This document shows, one piece after another, positions 34,613 to 46,414 of a DNA stretch of 64,000 bases. The translations under genes were made by a program, and so were the position numbers. The number at the start of each line of letters is the position of its first letter. Within the stretch, counting starts at the first letter, position 1. The notes below the pieces were generated by a model, which saw nothing but the letters and a program-made list of their open reading frames with translations, was not told the DNA's origin and ran no database searches. The stretch is from Cylicocyclus nassatus (taxonomy: Eukaryota > Nematoda > Chromadorea > Rhabditida > Strongylidae), in NCBI GenBank assembly GCA_958299035.1, contig CATQJL010000001.1:75289594-75353593 (forward strand), given 5' to 3'.

Positions 34613-37168
34613 TTGGAGCATAAAGCACTGAAACAAAACAAGAAATCCTCGTTTAAGGCAGTTTTTGAAAGAGCAACGTAAGCAAGCCCTGAAAGAAGAA
34701 GAAATCCTGCTTTTTGCTTTTCTCGCCGCAATAAGTTGTTCATTGATACCCTAACATTTAACAATTGTGCAATTTTGGGACTTTTGCACCGCAGTAATAC
34801 GTCAACTAAATTGTCCCGTAAGTTACTCACGATCAACGTACGGGAATTTTGTCTAATCCTCCTCTTAAGCATACTATCTCTCTCGGGTCACCCTAAAATT
34901 CAACCTCGGATACGTGGCGTTCTGGTCAACTGACTGTGACACCTGACCGGACAGTTTTCTGACTGCTGAACTGACTATTCTAAACCCACGGAAAGGTGGG
35001 CGGGATAGGTTCACCCGAGGAAGTTCTTCTGAGTGACTAATCTTAGGTTCCCTGAGATGAATCGGGGTGGTTGGTTGGTTTATTGGTTGGTTGGTTTACT
35101 ACGGACCAATCTTTGTAATTCGAATGAAAGTAGTAACTCAACATTTCTATTAAATACGTTTTTATGCTTGAGGAACAGTGAGATTCTATAACACAGTTTC
35201 AATAATAATTTTTTATTGGCTAATTAGAAAAAGCTTTGATAGACGGCACCTCAACTACTGTACGACTTCGGTAGCGAAACGAGAGGTAGATGAGAGTCCC
35301 TAGCTAGAAAAAATCTTACAAATTTTTTGCATCGTTCTCACTGTTTCATTTATCGCAGGTCTTACAACTCACTCCTCGTCACAAACATTGAGAAAAAATT
35401 ACTTAACCAGTTGTTTTGACAAATACGATCTTCAAACTTTTCAATTTTGATTTTGCTTTAAGTATAGCAAACATGGCAGAATATGCACACATAAATTACT
35501 ATGAATCGAAATATTTAGTAATAAAACATCCGAAGAGAAACCGTAGATTCTACCTTTGAACAAATATGCTGAAGCGCATCTACAGATTCACTTAAATAAC
35601 TTTTTTCTTCATTTTGAATCTGGACAAATCAGCTTATTATTTTGTATGAACCACTGATCTAAAGCAAGAAGTTCATTGCATATGCAGTTTAGAATGGGCA
35701 TTGTCCAAACAAAAGCATCTGTTACTGTTGCAGCGATTTACGGCAAGTAGCAATTTTGACATTTTTATCTGCACCACATGCACAAGAGGATAGTCCGTTG
35801 TAGCAATAACAGTCAATAACTTCAGGTATCTATTGAAGCAGGCTCGATTGCGGTTACAAATGGTTACATATTCAGGCAAAGTGCAAGCCAACGCTTATGA
35901 GTTACTCTACAAGCTGATTGTCACACAGAGAAAATGCAGAAGTTTAAAAGTACTAATCCTGTTCCAATATTCTACTAGAGACACTGCTTTCGGCATAAAA
36001 TATACAGTAACAAAATATCTTTGCTATTTTTGTCTGTGGGACACGCGAAATTGAAGGAGGTTCTCAGGCATGAAACTATGTAGCACCGACGATCAAACTT
36101 AGTCTACAATCTAACGTGACAGTCACTGTTAGAAACTAACACGATAACATTACGTGCTGAGAGAGGTACAAATAACGTTTCATGGCGAAGAACTTTTGCT
36201 TCGACCGCTTTGTAAGTAGTCTTTGTAAGCATATTGGAAAAATTGGATAGGAGTAAAGAATATTGCAAGATCGGTTATACCCGATTTATTCTTACAGATA
36301 AGATCAGTGGCGGTCCCGTAAACTTTTTTCGGGGAAAAGGACCATAAAATGTTATCTAATATTATTTTACAAAGCTAATTTAACTCCTTTTCACAACAGA
36401 TGTAAGTAACTTTCAGAATATTTCTGAACCCACTCTCGAGAGAAAGGGCTCCCACAGTACATTGCTGATACAGAGATCTGCAAGTAAAGTGAGTAGAGTA
36501 AGTTCTGTATGATTAAGAAGCAAGAATTCATCAATAAATAATTCGGCTGCTGGAAATTACCGTTTGTCTCACTCTTATGATAGAACGCACATTATAAGAG
36601 AGGTACCCAAAGCATCTGCCACGTTTCTGACTGAAAATGGAAAGGTAAGATTTCCTTGATCCAGCTATAGATATCTGAATAGGACACGTTCAAAAAGTTC
36701 CATTTTCGTCCGATGATTTGTGAAAGTTTACAAATTTGCAGAAGTGCACATAAGTTGTACTCATACTGCCTTTCGCTGTGTAATGTAAATCCAACCAAAT
36801 TTCACTGGTTGTATCCTGATAATTTGTGTTAGTTGTGCGGCTCGATTTAGATTTTTCCCCTCCGTTGTATAAATTTGACTTTTGGAATATAACTGTATCT
36901 ACGTTTTCGTGATAAAAAGAAACTAATCTAGTTTTATGGGAGTAACATCATATGGAATTTCGATTTTTTTTGCATTGAATACATTGATCGTTGTCATGAT
37001 TCACTCAATGCAAAAAAAATGTAAAAACTAGAACTTTTCAAATATTGTGAAGGTGAGTGAGGGCCGCGAGGGCACTAGTGCGAAATTTGTTAGCCTCACA
37101 CTTCGGTAGATTTTTTGGTATAAACGAGAAAGGCCACGCTATATGGGGTCCACCGATTATGTACCTAA
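34613..37168. other. No gene recognised; one faint hAT relic and a GGTT repeat
   Basis: A GGTT-rich simple repeat lies at about 35068-35098. At 36306-36470, CAGTGGCGGTCCCGT followed by sequence like the hAT MITE interior marks an eroded hAT copy. The rest holds only short frames. Confidence 0.4.
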
Positions 37169-37800
37169 CAAGAAAACCATCCCAACTTAAGGTGGCGAAT
37201 TGGAATGAACCGCACATCACTGGATGCGTCTTGATGAGCTGATTCCAAATCTACTTCCGTATCTGCGATGCCGTTTTGGATATAGTTATGAAAGGTTAAA
37301 AATGTGAAGTCATTGGGGTTTTAATGGATGATTTGCTTCAAAATCCAACTTGGAAGTGCACGACTAGCATGATATTGAGTGTACTGATTCCAGGAAATGC
37401 TCATATTCTAAAAAAACACAGATAAGTGTTTTTGAACAACTTATTCTCGAGGTATGGCGCTGTACATTTGCCAAATTTGGACTTTTCGTTGCTCACAGCT
37501 TTTACCAAAGAACTTTAGTTGCTTTTAAGCTGTTCAAAAACACTTATCTGTGTTTCTTTAGAATCTGAGCATTCCCTGGAATCAGTACACTCAATATCAT
37601 GCTAGTCGTGCACTTCCAAGTTGGATTTTGAAGCATCTTATGCATTGAAACCCCGATAACTTCACATTTTCAACGGCTCATAACTTATTGCAGATAACGT
37701 TGTCGCAGATATGGAAGACAGATTTGGAATCACCTTATCACGACGCATCTAATGATATGTGGTTTATTCCAATTCGCCACCTTAAGTGATCGTTCCCTTG
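37169..37800. mobile_element. TIR element, CAAGGGAAC family, with TAA target duplication, 632 bp
   Basis: The left end is CAAGAAAACCATC...CTTAAGGTGGCGAATTGGAA and the right end is its inverse, finishing GTTCCCTTG. TAA flanks both sides (37166-37168 and 37801-37803). Arms of about 230 bp surround an inverted AACACAGATAAGTGTTTTTG core. The segment just inside the right end (TCATAACT...GGAAGACAGATTTGGAATCA) matches the same position in the element at 26822-27651, so both belong to one family. Confidence 0.78.
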
Positions 37801-38258
37801 TAAGTACCATGCAATTCCAGCGGCTACATGGGTTTTTTGGTATTTTATTTGTTTATAACTTATTTTAAGCGCATTTTGAAAGGACAGATGATACCGTATT
37901 TCATCAAGCTGAAAAATTGTACACACTATGCATTTTTCTACTAGTATTGGATGTGAGACATCTGGTAAATTGCCAAAAAACCAGTGACGAAATTGCGTGC
38001 GATAAGCCTGGGCCTTATCGTAGGATCTAGTTCTGTATCCCTCCGCATTACATTGTCTCCGCCTTAGATTTTGCAAAAAAACCATATCCCTTTGCTTGCT
38101 CCCAATAAATTTTTGATTTCACCCGGTTCCACAAGTGCGGACCCATGTGCAATGAAGTAAAGAATTGTTGAAGTGTAAGTACAAAGTATCACTGTTCCAG
38201 CTCACACCACACTTTATAAAGAACACAGATATCAGTCTTTGCACTTATGTTATATTCA

Positions 38259-38277
38259 TCTTATATATAAAGCTGAA

Positions 38278-38320
<43 letters not shown>

Positions 38321-38761
38321 ATGTCTGTCTGTATGTCTGTCTGTACGTATGTTCCGAATAGAAAATTCCATTTCTGAACCGATCGGGACCAAACTTGGCA
38401 CACATACACTTTGGGCCCCGGCGGGTGTCATAGGCTACTTTTCGTCATCGATCGATATCGATTTTATCGATTTTTTGCAAAATTTGAGCTATGGGGCTGG
38501 GAGTTGGCACAGGGGGGTAATCGAGCATGCTGATCACCCCCGTGGGGGTGATCAGCATGCTCGATTACACCCCTTGCCAAATTCCAGCCCCCTAGCTCAA
38601 ATTTTGAAAAAATCGATAAAATCGACATCGATCGATAGCGAAAAGTGGACTGTGACACCCGCCGGGGCCCGAAGTGTATGTGTGTCAAGTTTGGTCCGAA
38701 TCGGTTAAGAAATGGAATTTTCTATTTGGAACATACGGCGGAGCCGGGTAAGCCAGCTAGT
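38259..38761 (+). mobile_element. Non-autonomous Helitron with 383-bp palindrome
   Basis: It starts TCTTATATATAAAGC and ends CTAGT after the hairpin CGGCGGAGCCG, like the copy at 27046. A (TGTC)n tract lies at 38276-38345. A nearly perfect palindrome spans about 38350-38732, centred near 38545 on CACCCCCGTGGGGGTG, with arms of about 190 bp. The base 5' of the element is A, but the next base 3' is G instead of T. No replicase is encoded. Open frames across the palindrome are by-products. Confidence 0.72.
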
Positions 38762-39275
38762 GTAGCTATAATATCAGCTTAATCGATCAGCTGGTGTCCT
38801 CATATTCTCATTGTATGATGAATCAAAGCACCCATTTCGTTGTGATTATCATTACTTGATTTCAGGTACAACCCATGGCAACCGCGCGATGATTATTCTG
38901 CACTGCGTTTCAGAGCGAAATTATTTTTTACTTTAGCGAGCTAATGCGCGATGACGCCTGCGAACTACTAAGTCGCAGCGCAACAAACTACTACTTTACC
39001 TAGTAGTAAGCCTCTGAAAAAACCTCTGAAAAAAGTAGCCTCTTTTTTTCTGAAAAATTATCCTTCTCTAACTTGCTCCTTAAGCATTTTCAAATAAAAA
39101 ACAATTGGAATCGCTTCTTATTTGGTATTCATGAGCGTAAAACTACCAGTGCAGTGGAAACTACGTAGAAATATACTTATACTAGATACCTGAGAATACG
39201 ATACATTCTCAAATAAGAGCAGTAATGATGCTCTGAGTTGTTGATTTTCTAGCTTCATTGCGCATGTTCTGATAG

Positions 39276-39515
39276 GCGCTTTTGAACAAACGTCCTGCGA
39301 CGGATAGCCTTCCTCCTACAGAGAAAAATAATGCCTTGATTACAATCATTAGTAAATATGATTCTCTTGTTAACAGTCTGTGTGAGCAAACTTGTGGCAA
39401 AAGCAGGAAACTTACGGCATTAAAAACAGGTTCTCATAGTACCACCATATGCTATGTCTTCAAACCCAAGAAAAACGACAACAATACATCAGCGGAAAAT
39501 TACTGCTGTCGCTGA
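39276..39515 (+). CDS. Possible terminal exon of a small cysteine-containing protein
   Basis: An open frame after a possible acceptor (tctgatag, ending about 39275) reads SLPPTEKNNALITIISK, then CEQTCGKSRK, then TTICYVFKPKKNDNN, ending with CC-R and a TGA. Charge and cysteine content look coding and five cysteines recall small secreted proteins. No upstream exon or signal peptide was assigned and no family is recognised. Confidence 0.25.
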   Translation, partial: ALLNKRPATDSLPPTEKNNALITIISKYDSLVNSLCEQTCGKSRKLTALKTGSHSTTICYVFKPKKNDNNTSAENYCCR

Positions 39516-41024
39516 TCAACATTGTCGCTCTAAAGTAAATTCTTCTTCAATTATTACATGACCGTAGAAAACATAGACCTAACCTTCTTAGATTCACCAA
39601 TTCGATCACAATTTCATGCCGTCCACCCCTTACTACTCCTATGACACTTTTAAATTTGGCACGCAACATCCAGTCATCATCCTTTGTATCCATTGTGCCG
39701 GGAGATAGGCATGGACTTGTTTTAGTTCTCGAGCTTTTTCATTCATTTCATTTTGAAATCCATTTTGAAAAGCCTTTTTGTTCAATCGAATTCGTAATGC
39801 CACACTGTCAACGCGTTATTCATTGCGTAGGGATGATCACACGTAACACTAAGGCACCGGGCATACTTGAAGCGATCTAAGTCGAAACGCGATTTGGCAA
39901 TACTCCAGTTGTTTATAACTCATCTTAATCGCATTCTGAATGAATAGTAGAGGAGGCACTTTACCGATCTGCGAAAGTTGTACATAATGTGAATTTGTGG
40001 TCTGCAGCTGTTGGATTTGAAGAAATCTGCATACTGCCAAATTGCGTGACGACTGAAATCGCTTGAAGTTTGCCCGGGCCTAAGGAGACATGTCACAAAC
40101 TGCCAAAAGTGGGTGACATTTATGAGCTTTGCAAAAATTGCAAACAATATAGCAGTCATATTATGGCACACAAAGCCATACAATTTCGAGCACGCAACTT
40201 TATTAGCTTTAACAGAATCAAAATCTCCAGCGATACTATGAAAAATTCAACTATTGTGCATATTTTGTTTGCGGACACCAAGCCAATTTTCAAAAGTTGA
40301 AGCAGTAGATGACCTTGAGTCATCGCTGCCTGGTACACGAGGCGAAGGCATAAGAGTCGACGGAAAGTTAAACTATCAAATTTTTTGTGTAAACAAGGAA
40401 GGCTTATTTTGAACACCATTTTCTCGAGATTCTAGTTCAAAACCTTGTCAAAACGATAAGAACCGATGATACCGGAGCCTGCAGTATGATTCACAATACA
40501 ACGATGAGACAAATAAACGCACATTTACGACTCTAGTCTCTCATTAGTCATTTTGAAGCATACTTTCGACAGTCTAGAGATAGGGCGTCAAAAGTGAAGA
40601 TTGTTTGTGTATCTAACCCTTTCCCCCCTTTCAAAAAAAAGGGAATATTATTCATAGGAAATCAAAAAAGAGAAAAAAATGCACAACAATTAGCGAAAGC
40701 AGAAGCTCTCGGAAAGCTGATAACACACCCAATCAGTTTGAAATTTTTCATTTGGCGGCATTTCCAGTTGCAGGTTTTCGCTACCGGACCAGACAACCAC
40801 AGCACGGAGGAAAATGAGGGAAAGCTGGTTTCTTCTTTGTGATTGTTATGCAAACAATTTTGTTTTGAAAGTGTTGATTATCAAGAAGAAGAAGATAAAC
40901 AAAAAACATTCAGTTATGGAAACGTGAAGTTTTGTGTTTTCTAAGTCGAAATGCACCCCAAAAACAATCTAGTTTTTGATGCGTGCTTTAAATTTTTAGC
41001 GCCTTTCCGTAGTTTCTGTTTCTG

Positions 41025-41588
41025 GCGACGTTGTTAGCTTTGTTGTGCTCATAATCCTGAGCAAAATGCCCCCAAGCATGTAAGATGTTGTTGCTTACTG
41101 ACTCCAATAAAGGCCTATAAACGAGCAGCTTTGTGCTAGATATTTCACCACATTTGGACAGGTCAGCCCCGCGACGTTGTCTACATTACGAACGGAAGCA
41201 GGATCTATGGAATGCACAAAAAATCCATTTAAGGAGAGCTAAATTGAAGAAAAACAAAAGTTTTTTAACACGGTTTCTGCCAGATTTCTCGCCCAAATCA
41301 GAAAATGTAGTTTTGCGACGTTGTCAGTGTAAAAGTAGAGATCAAGAGCTTTAATATGATATACAGTTTGCTAGGATTAAATTGGAAACAGCGAAGAAAA
41401 GGTACCAAAGCCAAATGCCCCGCGCCCCGCGTTTGGGGTAGCGGTAGCGCGCAAAGCGCGGAAACGCAGACGAGCAGCAGAGACAGACCAGAACCGACGG
41501 GGCATTTGGCCCTGGTCGTAAATCTTGGCGGGGTCTTAAGGAAACCGTTGTGATCTCATTACACGACCAGGAGCACTAACAACGTCGC
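41025..41588. repeat. Segment bounded by a 13-bp inverted repeat, with nested GC-rich inverted repeat
   Basis: GCGACGTTGTTAG (41025-41037) is inverted exactly at 41576-41588. Inside, GCCAAATGCCCCG (41410-41422) is inverted exactly at 41498-41510 around a strongly GC-rich 75-bp core containing GCGCGCAAAGCGCG. No target duplication was identified. A frame at 41133-41354 looks moderately protein-like but is unrecognised. Confidence 0.45.
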
Positions 41589-42567
41589 GGATGTTGAAAA
41601 GCACTCCATAACGAGATAAACCAGCATTCAAGTGGCGACTCTCTGCGCAAGATTTGAGCGCAGTTTCTCATTTTTATTGAACTCCAACAGCTTTCGTGAA
41701 CTTCTAACACTCAATTGTAGTCTGTAAAAAGATTAGCTGAGGTTTGTCGTTCTAGACTCTAGGGGAACATTAGTAGATTAAAAACTTTCTTTTTTAGCAG
41801 AAAAGGCTACAAAACCGGAATCTTTTTGTTTTCTGACATCTTTCAAATTTCATTCACCACACGCCTCACTCACATATACTCCGATAAAGTTATGTCGTGT
41901 TATCCGGGGCTTTGTTCCCAATGACTTCTGTTCTTTTCTTCATGTAAAGGTGTGTTCTATCGTAACGCTCAAAGTGAAGGTTACCAGAGTACACGGCTCT
42001 AGGTATCGAAAGGAAGGTATGTTTTGAAGGCATCGTTAAAGTTGCTATAAAGAGGAAAAAAATCAAACATCAATAAGCTCTAGCATCATTCGCAGAAGAT
42101 GAGATTATACTTGGTCGACCCATCGCAGCACAGACATGTGGTCCAAATATTCATTTTTTGAATAGAAACGTACCTTTTAAGAAACTAATAGTCGAAATTG
42201 TAGCGGTGTGTTTTTGTGATATTACCAGAGATGCGAAAGTTAAGATGTATTTTTTGATTAAGCTATAGACAGCATAATAAAGAAGCAATTCTGCTTCAAA
42301 ACAATTTCCCTTTTGCTTGATAAATTGCATGCCAACGTTTTACATTTCGCTTGCTTTGCAAAAGTGCACATGATTCTCCAATAATGTCAAAATTCGATGC
42401 TCGTTTCAATTCAGTCAACGTAGCTTGCACACTACTGCGACAAAATCTTGAAACTTTGTAATAACTTTCAATGCCAGCAGACGTGGAATTCGTGGGGCAG
42501 TTTTTTCCCTATGATTTTTTTCAAAGAGCTGATTTGGAGATAGAACCACAGAGTCGATTAAAAAGAG

Positions 42568-42618
42568 ATGTTCTGAGTCGGACGAGCATGTTAGAGTAGC
42601 TCGTCCGACTCAGAACAT
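42568..42618. repeat. Perfect 20-bp hairpin
   Basis: ATGTTCTGAGTCGGACGAGC and its exact inverse are separated by 11 bases. It is isolated in AT-rich DNA, more GC-rich than its flanks and not next to a supported gene. Confidence 0.8.
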
Positions 42619-43969
42619 AGCTTGCTTCTGAAGCCTAATGATTAAAAAAAGAAGATGAAAAAGTTTAACTTGTCTTGAAGCTACACAGTCAGAACTTAGC
42701 GCACAAACATTTATAACTGCGCTTGAATATGTAAGTATTTTCATTCAAAAAAAATAAGAACACTTTTTTGGATTGTCGCGGAGCTGAAGAGGGGAGGGGG
42801 ATGCATGCATGAGAATCACTTACAAGTTATAAAATTGACATTTCTCAGACTTCACTTATACAATCGAATTTCCAGGCTTTGACAAAGACGAAGCCGAAAC
42901 GTCGGGCGGTTGAATAAAAGTTGATAACAATTTGGCTCAGACAGACGTTAGCAATATATGACCAAGATTACTTTTTTCACACTTATTTAGGTATATCAGT
43001 ATTTGTGCATATGTCTTGAATGGTTACCCATATGATTGCGTGACTAGCGCATTTTTCGTCACAAACAGGCTATTTGTCAGAAGACAGTTGTGTCCATTCG
43101 GCATATTCAAATTTTGACAGTCTTCCTTTTGTTGAAAACTACATAGGTAAAGCCGATAATGATATGAGGAATATTGCAAGAGTAACTTGTCAGAAAATGT
43201 AACACTTTATGGCTATTAAGCCTAATATCTAAGCCATTGAAAACTTCTCTAGTTGTGCTTCAGGGATAGCACAAAAGACGGGTCTTCATAGTTTTTACAA
43301 AGTCCTCATGATTATGTAGCTGTATGGTATGATCATAATAGATATAGGCAGGTAGGCTAACAGTGCAAATATTTTGACTTCATGTAGTGTTAATCGCAAT
43401 GTTCTCTTAGCTAAGTTCTGCGAAATGGAACCTCTGTATTTTCAAGCGCAATGCCAATTTTTGCCGAGAAAACAAAAAGGAAAATTAGCTTCTGTTACTT
43501 CTTCTTGGCCCTCTTTCTTACCAAAAGTTACTAGAGAGACAAAAAATTATAAAACAAACATTTTCCAGAACCGCCATATAATAGCATTGATTATGCACCG
43601 CGGAAACAAAGTCACTGATTAAAACTTTTCCAGTTGAGGCCAAACAACACGTTTGGAGAATCGTTACCGCTGCAAAACTGGCTCATTGATAACGTTTTTA
43701 TCGTATTACGGTGACTATCCAGACGAATTTTAGCCCAGCTAAAATATGGCATCCCTGGAGGGATTTGAAGATTTCTCTGAATTTTCATTAGGTTGTTCGG
43801 AAACTAATGTCGCATCGTGTTTTATCATGCAATATCGCGGCAGGGTAAGCACGAAAATAAGTAAGTGGGGTACCAACCGATAGATTAGAGCACAAGCTCT
43901 ACAAAATAGACGGATCTCTGCGCCACGTTTGACTTGCGTGAAGTTTAGAGCCGATTTTGACAAGAAACT

Positions 43970-44530
43970 AGAGATCAAAAATCGCAAAAAAATCGTATCT
44001 TCGTTTAGAAAAGTATAAATTCCTAACTTGCTCACGCATGTACTCACTATGCGAGACACTAGTGTGCACTTTTCGAGATTTTTCCATGGCCGAAAGTCGA
44101 GAAAACGAAATTCGGCATATTTTTGCCAAAACAATCCTGAGCCTCTCTTGCATGGGTGATTCTGTAGTATGAACATTTAGGAGTATGACCATGAATTTTT
44201 AGCTTTAGACAAGCGCTAGTTTTTCAGAAAAATCAAACTGTTTGCAAAAAACCCGAAAACGTGACATATTCGCACTTTTGACTTATTTTTATTTCTCGTA
44301 CTGAAGCCATGAAAAATTACCACAAACTATATAGATGAATGTCTAGTGTAGAGAGTACATGCCTGTGCAAATTGGAGACTCCAAGACGTCTGTGGATGAA
44401 AATAGGTGGAGCAAGATTTCCGCGGAGGTTTGTAAACTACCTTGTACAGCTTGCTTTGCTCTATCAGACAGTACCCCATTCGCTGTTTTTTGTGGTCACC
44501 CTGTCGTGGTAGGATGCCATGCGACATTAT
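43970..44530. mobile_element. Diverged relative of the 32.6-kb palindromic element
   Basis: CTAACTTGCTCACG followed by a similar stretch around 44020-44060 matches the left-arm interior of the element at 32612-33552, and GCTTGCTTTGCTCTATC at about 44448 matches its arm near 33450. The middle is unlike. Ends were not found. I read it as an old rearranged copy. Confidence 0.4.
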
Positions 44531-44835
44531 CTTCCGCAGAACGTGATACTTTGTGGTCGCTCGGTCATTTTCACATGAAATGTTCAATGTGGATGAATGA
44601 GCGATAAAGTTAGATGCAAGTTGTTATATCTGTTGATTCTGAATCGACAAGCATAGCAGAGTTATTTCAAACTAATATCAAATTCAAGAAAATTCTTTAT
44701 AATTCGCAAATGTTTCCTAGCACTCAAGTAGGAACTGCTGACGTAAGCGGACAGTTATTCAGCACATATTTTCTGATTTCCGAGTGTACATTTTGAAAAG
44801 TTAGCGATAGTGGCAAACCATCCAAAGCATTTGGG

Positions 44836-45200
44836 TTATCGTATGTTAGAGAAGATCCGCATAGTAGCATGTACCTTAGACTTTTTAGGAGTAAAAGAAA
44901 TCGCGTACGAATGTCCTAATTTAGAAGTGTGGCAGTAATCGGTACGCTCACTTACTTCCGGAGTTATTTCCAAGAAAATGGAAGACCTATTAGATCGATA
45001 ATCATGATCATAAGCTAAGTAAAAACTTACGTCAACTTCGTCACTCAACGGTGGATGCAAGGCCATTGCGGGTAAGGCTTGAAAAAGCAAAGCCAAATAA
45101 CGAATCTTGTACGTGTTTTTGGAAATAAGACGTGATTGCGTCAAGATGACCAGAAAAACAATCAAGCAAATTAAGGTGAACTTGATTATAAATATAAGAA
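44836..45200 (-). CDS. Candidate small spliced gene, N-terminal hydrophobic segment (5' end unresolved)
   Basis: On the minus strand a strongly hydrophobic stretch (CLIVFLVILTQ, possible signal peptide or membrane anchor) is followed by PAMALHPPLSDEVD and the donor GTAAGT at 45030. The proposed exons are 45031 and upstream, 44956-44986, and 44836-44915, with introns of 44 nt (44987-45030) and 40 nt (44916-44955). Splicing joins VFHFLGNNSG to HSYAISFTPKKSKVHATM and a stop at 44836-44838. Both introns have GTAAGT donors. An unspliced frame also happens to stay open, and no ATG is visible, so the model is tentative. No family is recognised. It is divergent from the gene at 45736, about 0.5 kb away. 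Confidence 0.32.
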
Positions 45201-45700
45201 AAGAGTTTACAGCTCTTTTAGTAGCAAAGTTGTGAGATGCTCATGCCAATCACTTTTATTGCCCTCTATAGTACTCGTAGTCAAGCTGCCGATATTGTGA
45301 ATTGAAAATCAAGAGTCTATGGACTGTACCTCAAAATGACGATGTTCAAAAGTACTAAACCAAATTCATAAATAGCAGGCAGCTGGCTCTGTCGCCAATA
45401 AAGCGCGATGTATCGGTCAAATTGTGGAGTGCAGCGTGCGTAAAAGTTTGCAAAGGAGATTAATCTCAATATATCGATGTTGGCGTAGAAACTACAATTC
45501 TACTTGCACACCTCTGCTGCAAGAGCTTTTCGAGTATGTGCAGGCTAACTTGATATATTTACTGATCTCTAAGAGCCTTAACATATGTTCGAACAGATCA
45601 CACTGATAAAAAGCGTTTATCGAAGCAGACATTAATTGAAAAATTATTTGAAAAGGAATGCACTAGCTTTGGGTGGTATTTGACGTTTGACATTACAGCG

Positions 45701-45710
45701 CTATATAAAG
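45701..45710 (+). promoter_or_regulatory. TATA-like box upstream of the five-exon gene
   Basis: TATATAAAG lies 26-34 bp upstream of the ATG at 45736. If used as a TATA box it would give an almost leaderless mRNA. A possible acceptor-like site (gacattacag, ending 45698) just upstream would also allow trans-splicing; the sequence cannot decide between them. Confidence 0.4.
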
Positions 45711-45735
45711 GGACACTGTGTGAAACTTTCAAAGG

Positions 45736-46414
45736 ATGTTGCGTTCACTACTAACTTTCACAGTGACTTTCCAGATTCTTTGGCATTCAAGAGGTACACT
45801 ATTGGCACGACTGCTGAGGTATGTGATAAAGTCACCATCTTACTCATCAAGACATGAGAATATAGTTTTAGTGAGACGCAAGGAAGAACATCATCTTTTC
45901 CACCATTTTGTGGAAATAACACTACAGCACCTAGAGATGAGGACCTCGAAACTTTCAAAACCGAGGTTCAATGGAGGTTGATTTGGAATTGTCACTACAA
46001 TATCTCGGTCCGTTCATTTTCCAAATATTGGACTTCAGTGCTGTAAATGCTCCTAACCAGATACTTACGATTTCTGATTTACAGAATATAACCTACAATT
46101 GCACTTTGGAAAGAGATGCCCTCAAATACCATCGTGGATTACACATAAGTTTTCCGTAAGTGCTGTGAGAATTGATGCTTATTTGTCGTTTTACCAATCA
46201 CATTATAGGAGCGACCTAAGTGATGAAGCTCGTGCGGAGGCGACCACATATGCTTTTGCGCTATGTGACGCATTTGCGGTAAGATTTGTTGATATAAGTA
46301 GTACTTGAATTTTTCTCTGCACAGTTCCTCTCAAAGAGATTGAAGTTGGTGCAATATGATGCAACAAATACATGTAATGCCGACACTCTTACATATCACA
46401 TGTTATTAGATTGA
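45736..46414 (+). CDS. Five-exon gene for a small secreted cysteine-containing protein (161 aa)
   Basis: The exons read as 45736-45818, 45866-46037, 46085-46155, 46209-46278 and 46325-46414. Introns are 47, 47, 53 and 46 nt, all GT-AG, with phases 2, 0, 2 and 0. One frame stays open across all four junctions to a TGA at 46412-46414, although the exons lie in different genomic frames. The N-terminus (MLRSLLTFTVTFQIL) looks like a signal peptide. The mature part has five cysteines (FPPFC, WNC, YNC, ALC, NTC) and N-glycosylation sequons (NNT, NCT). YNCTLERDA recalls the W.C.LE..A stretch of nematode CAP-type secreted proteins, but the later CAP motifs are absent, so I do not assign that family. 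The exon 2 donor (TCA|gtgctg) is weak; an alternative at 45966 also keeps frame. A paralogue starts at 63751. Confidence 0.6.

Noticed and set aside
34985..35100. GGTT-rich stretch considered as telomeric repeat
   Set aside because: It is a short irregular GGTT run, not a TTAGGC or TTAGGG array.
38277..38708. 143-residue frame beginning with serine/valine/cysteine repeats
   Set aside because: It is a translation of the (TGTC)n tract and the Helitron palindrome.
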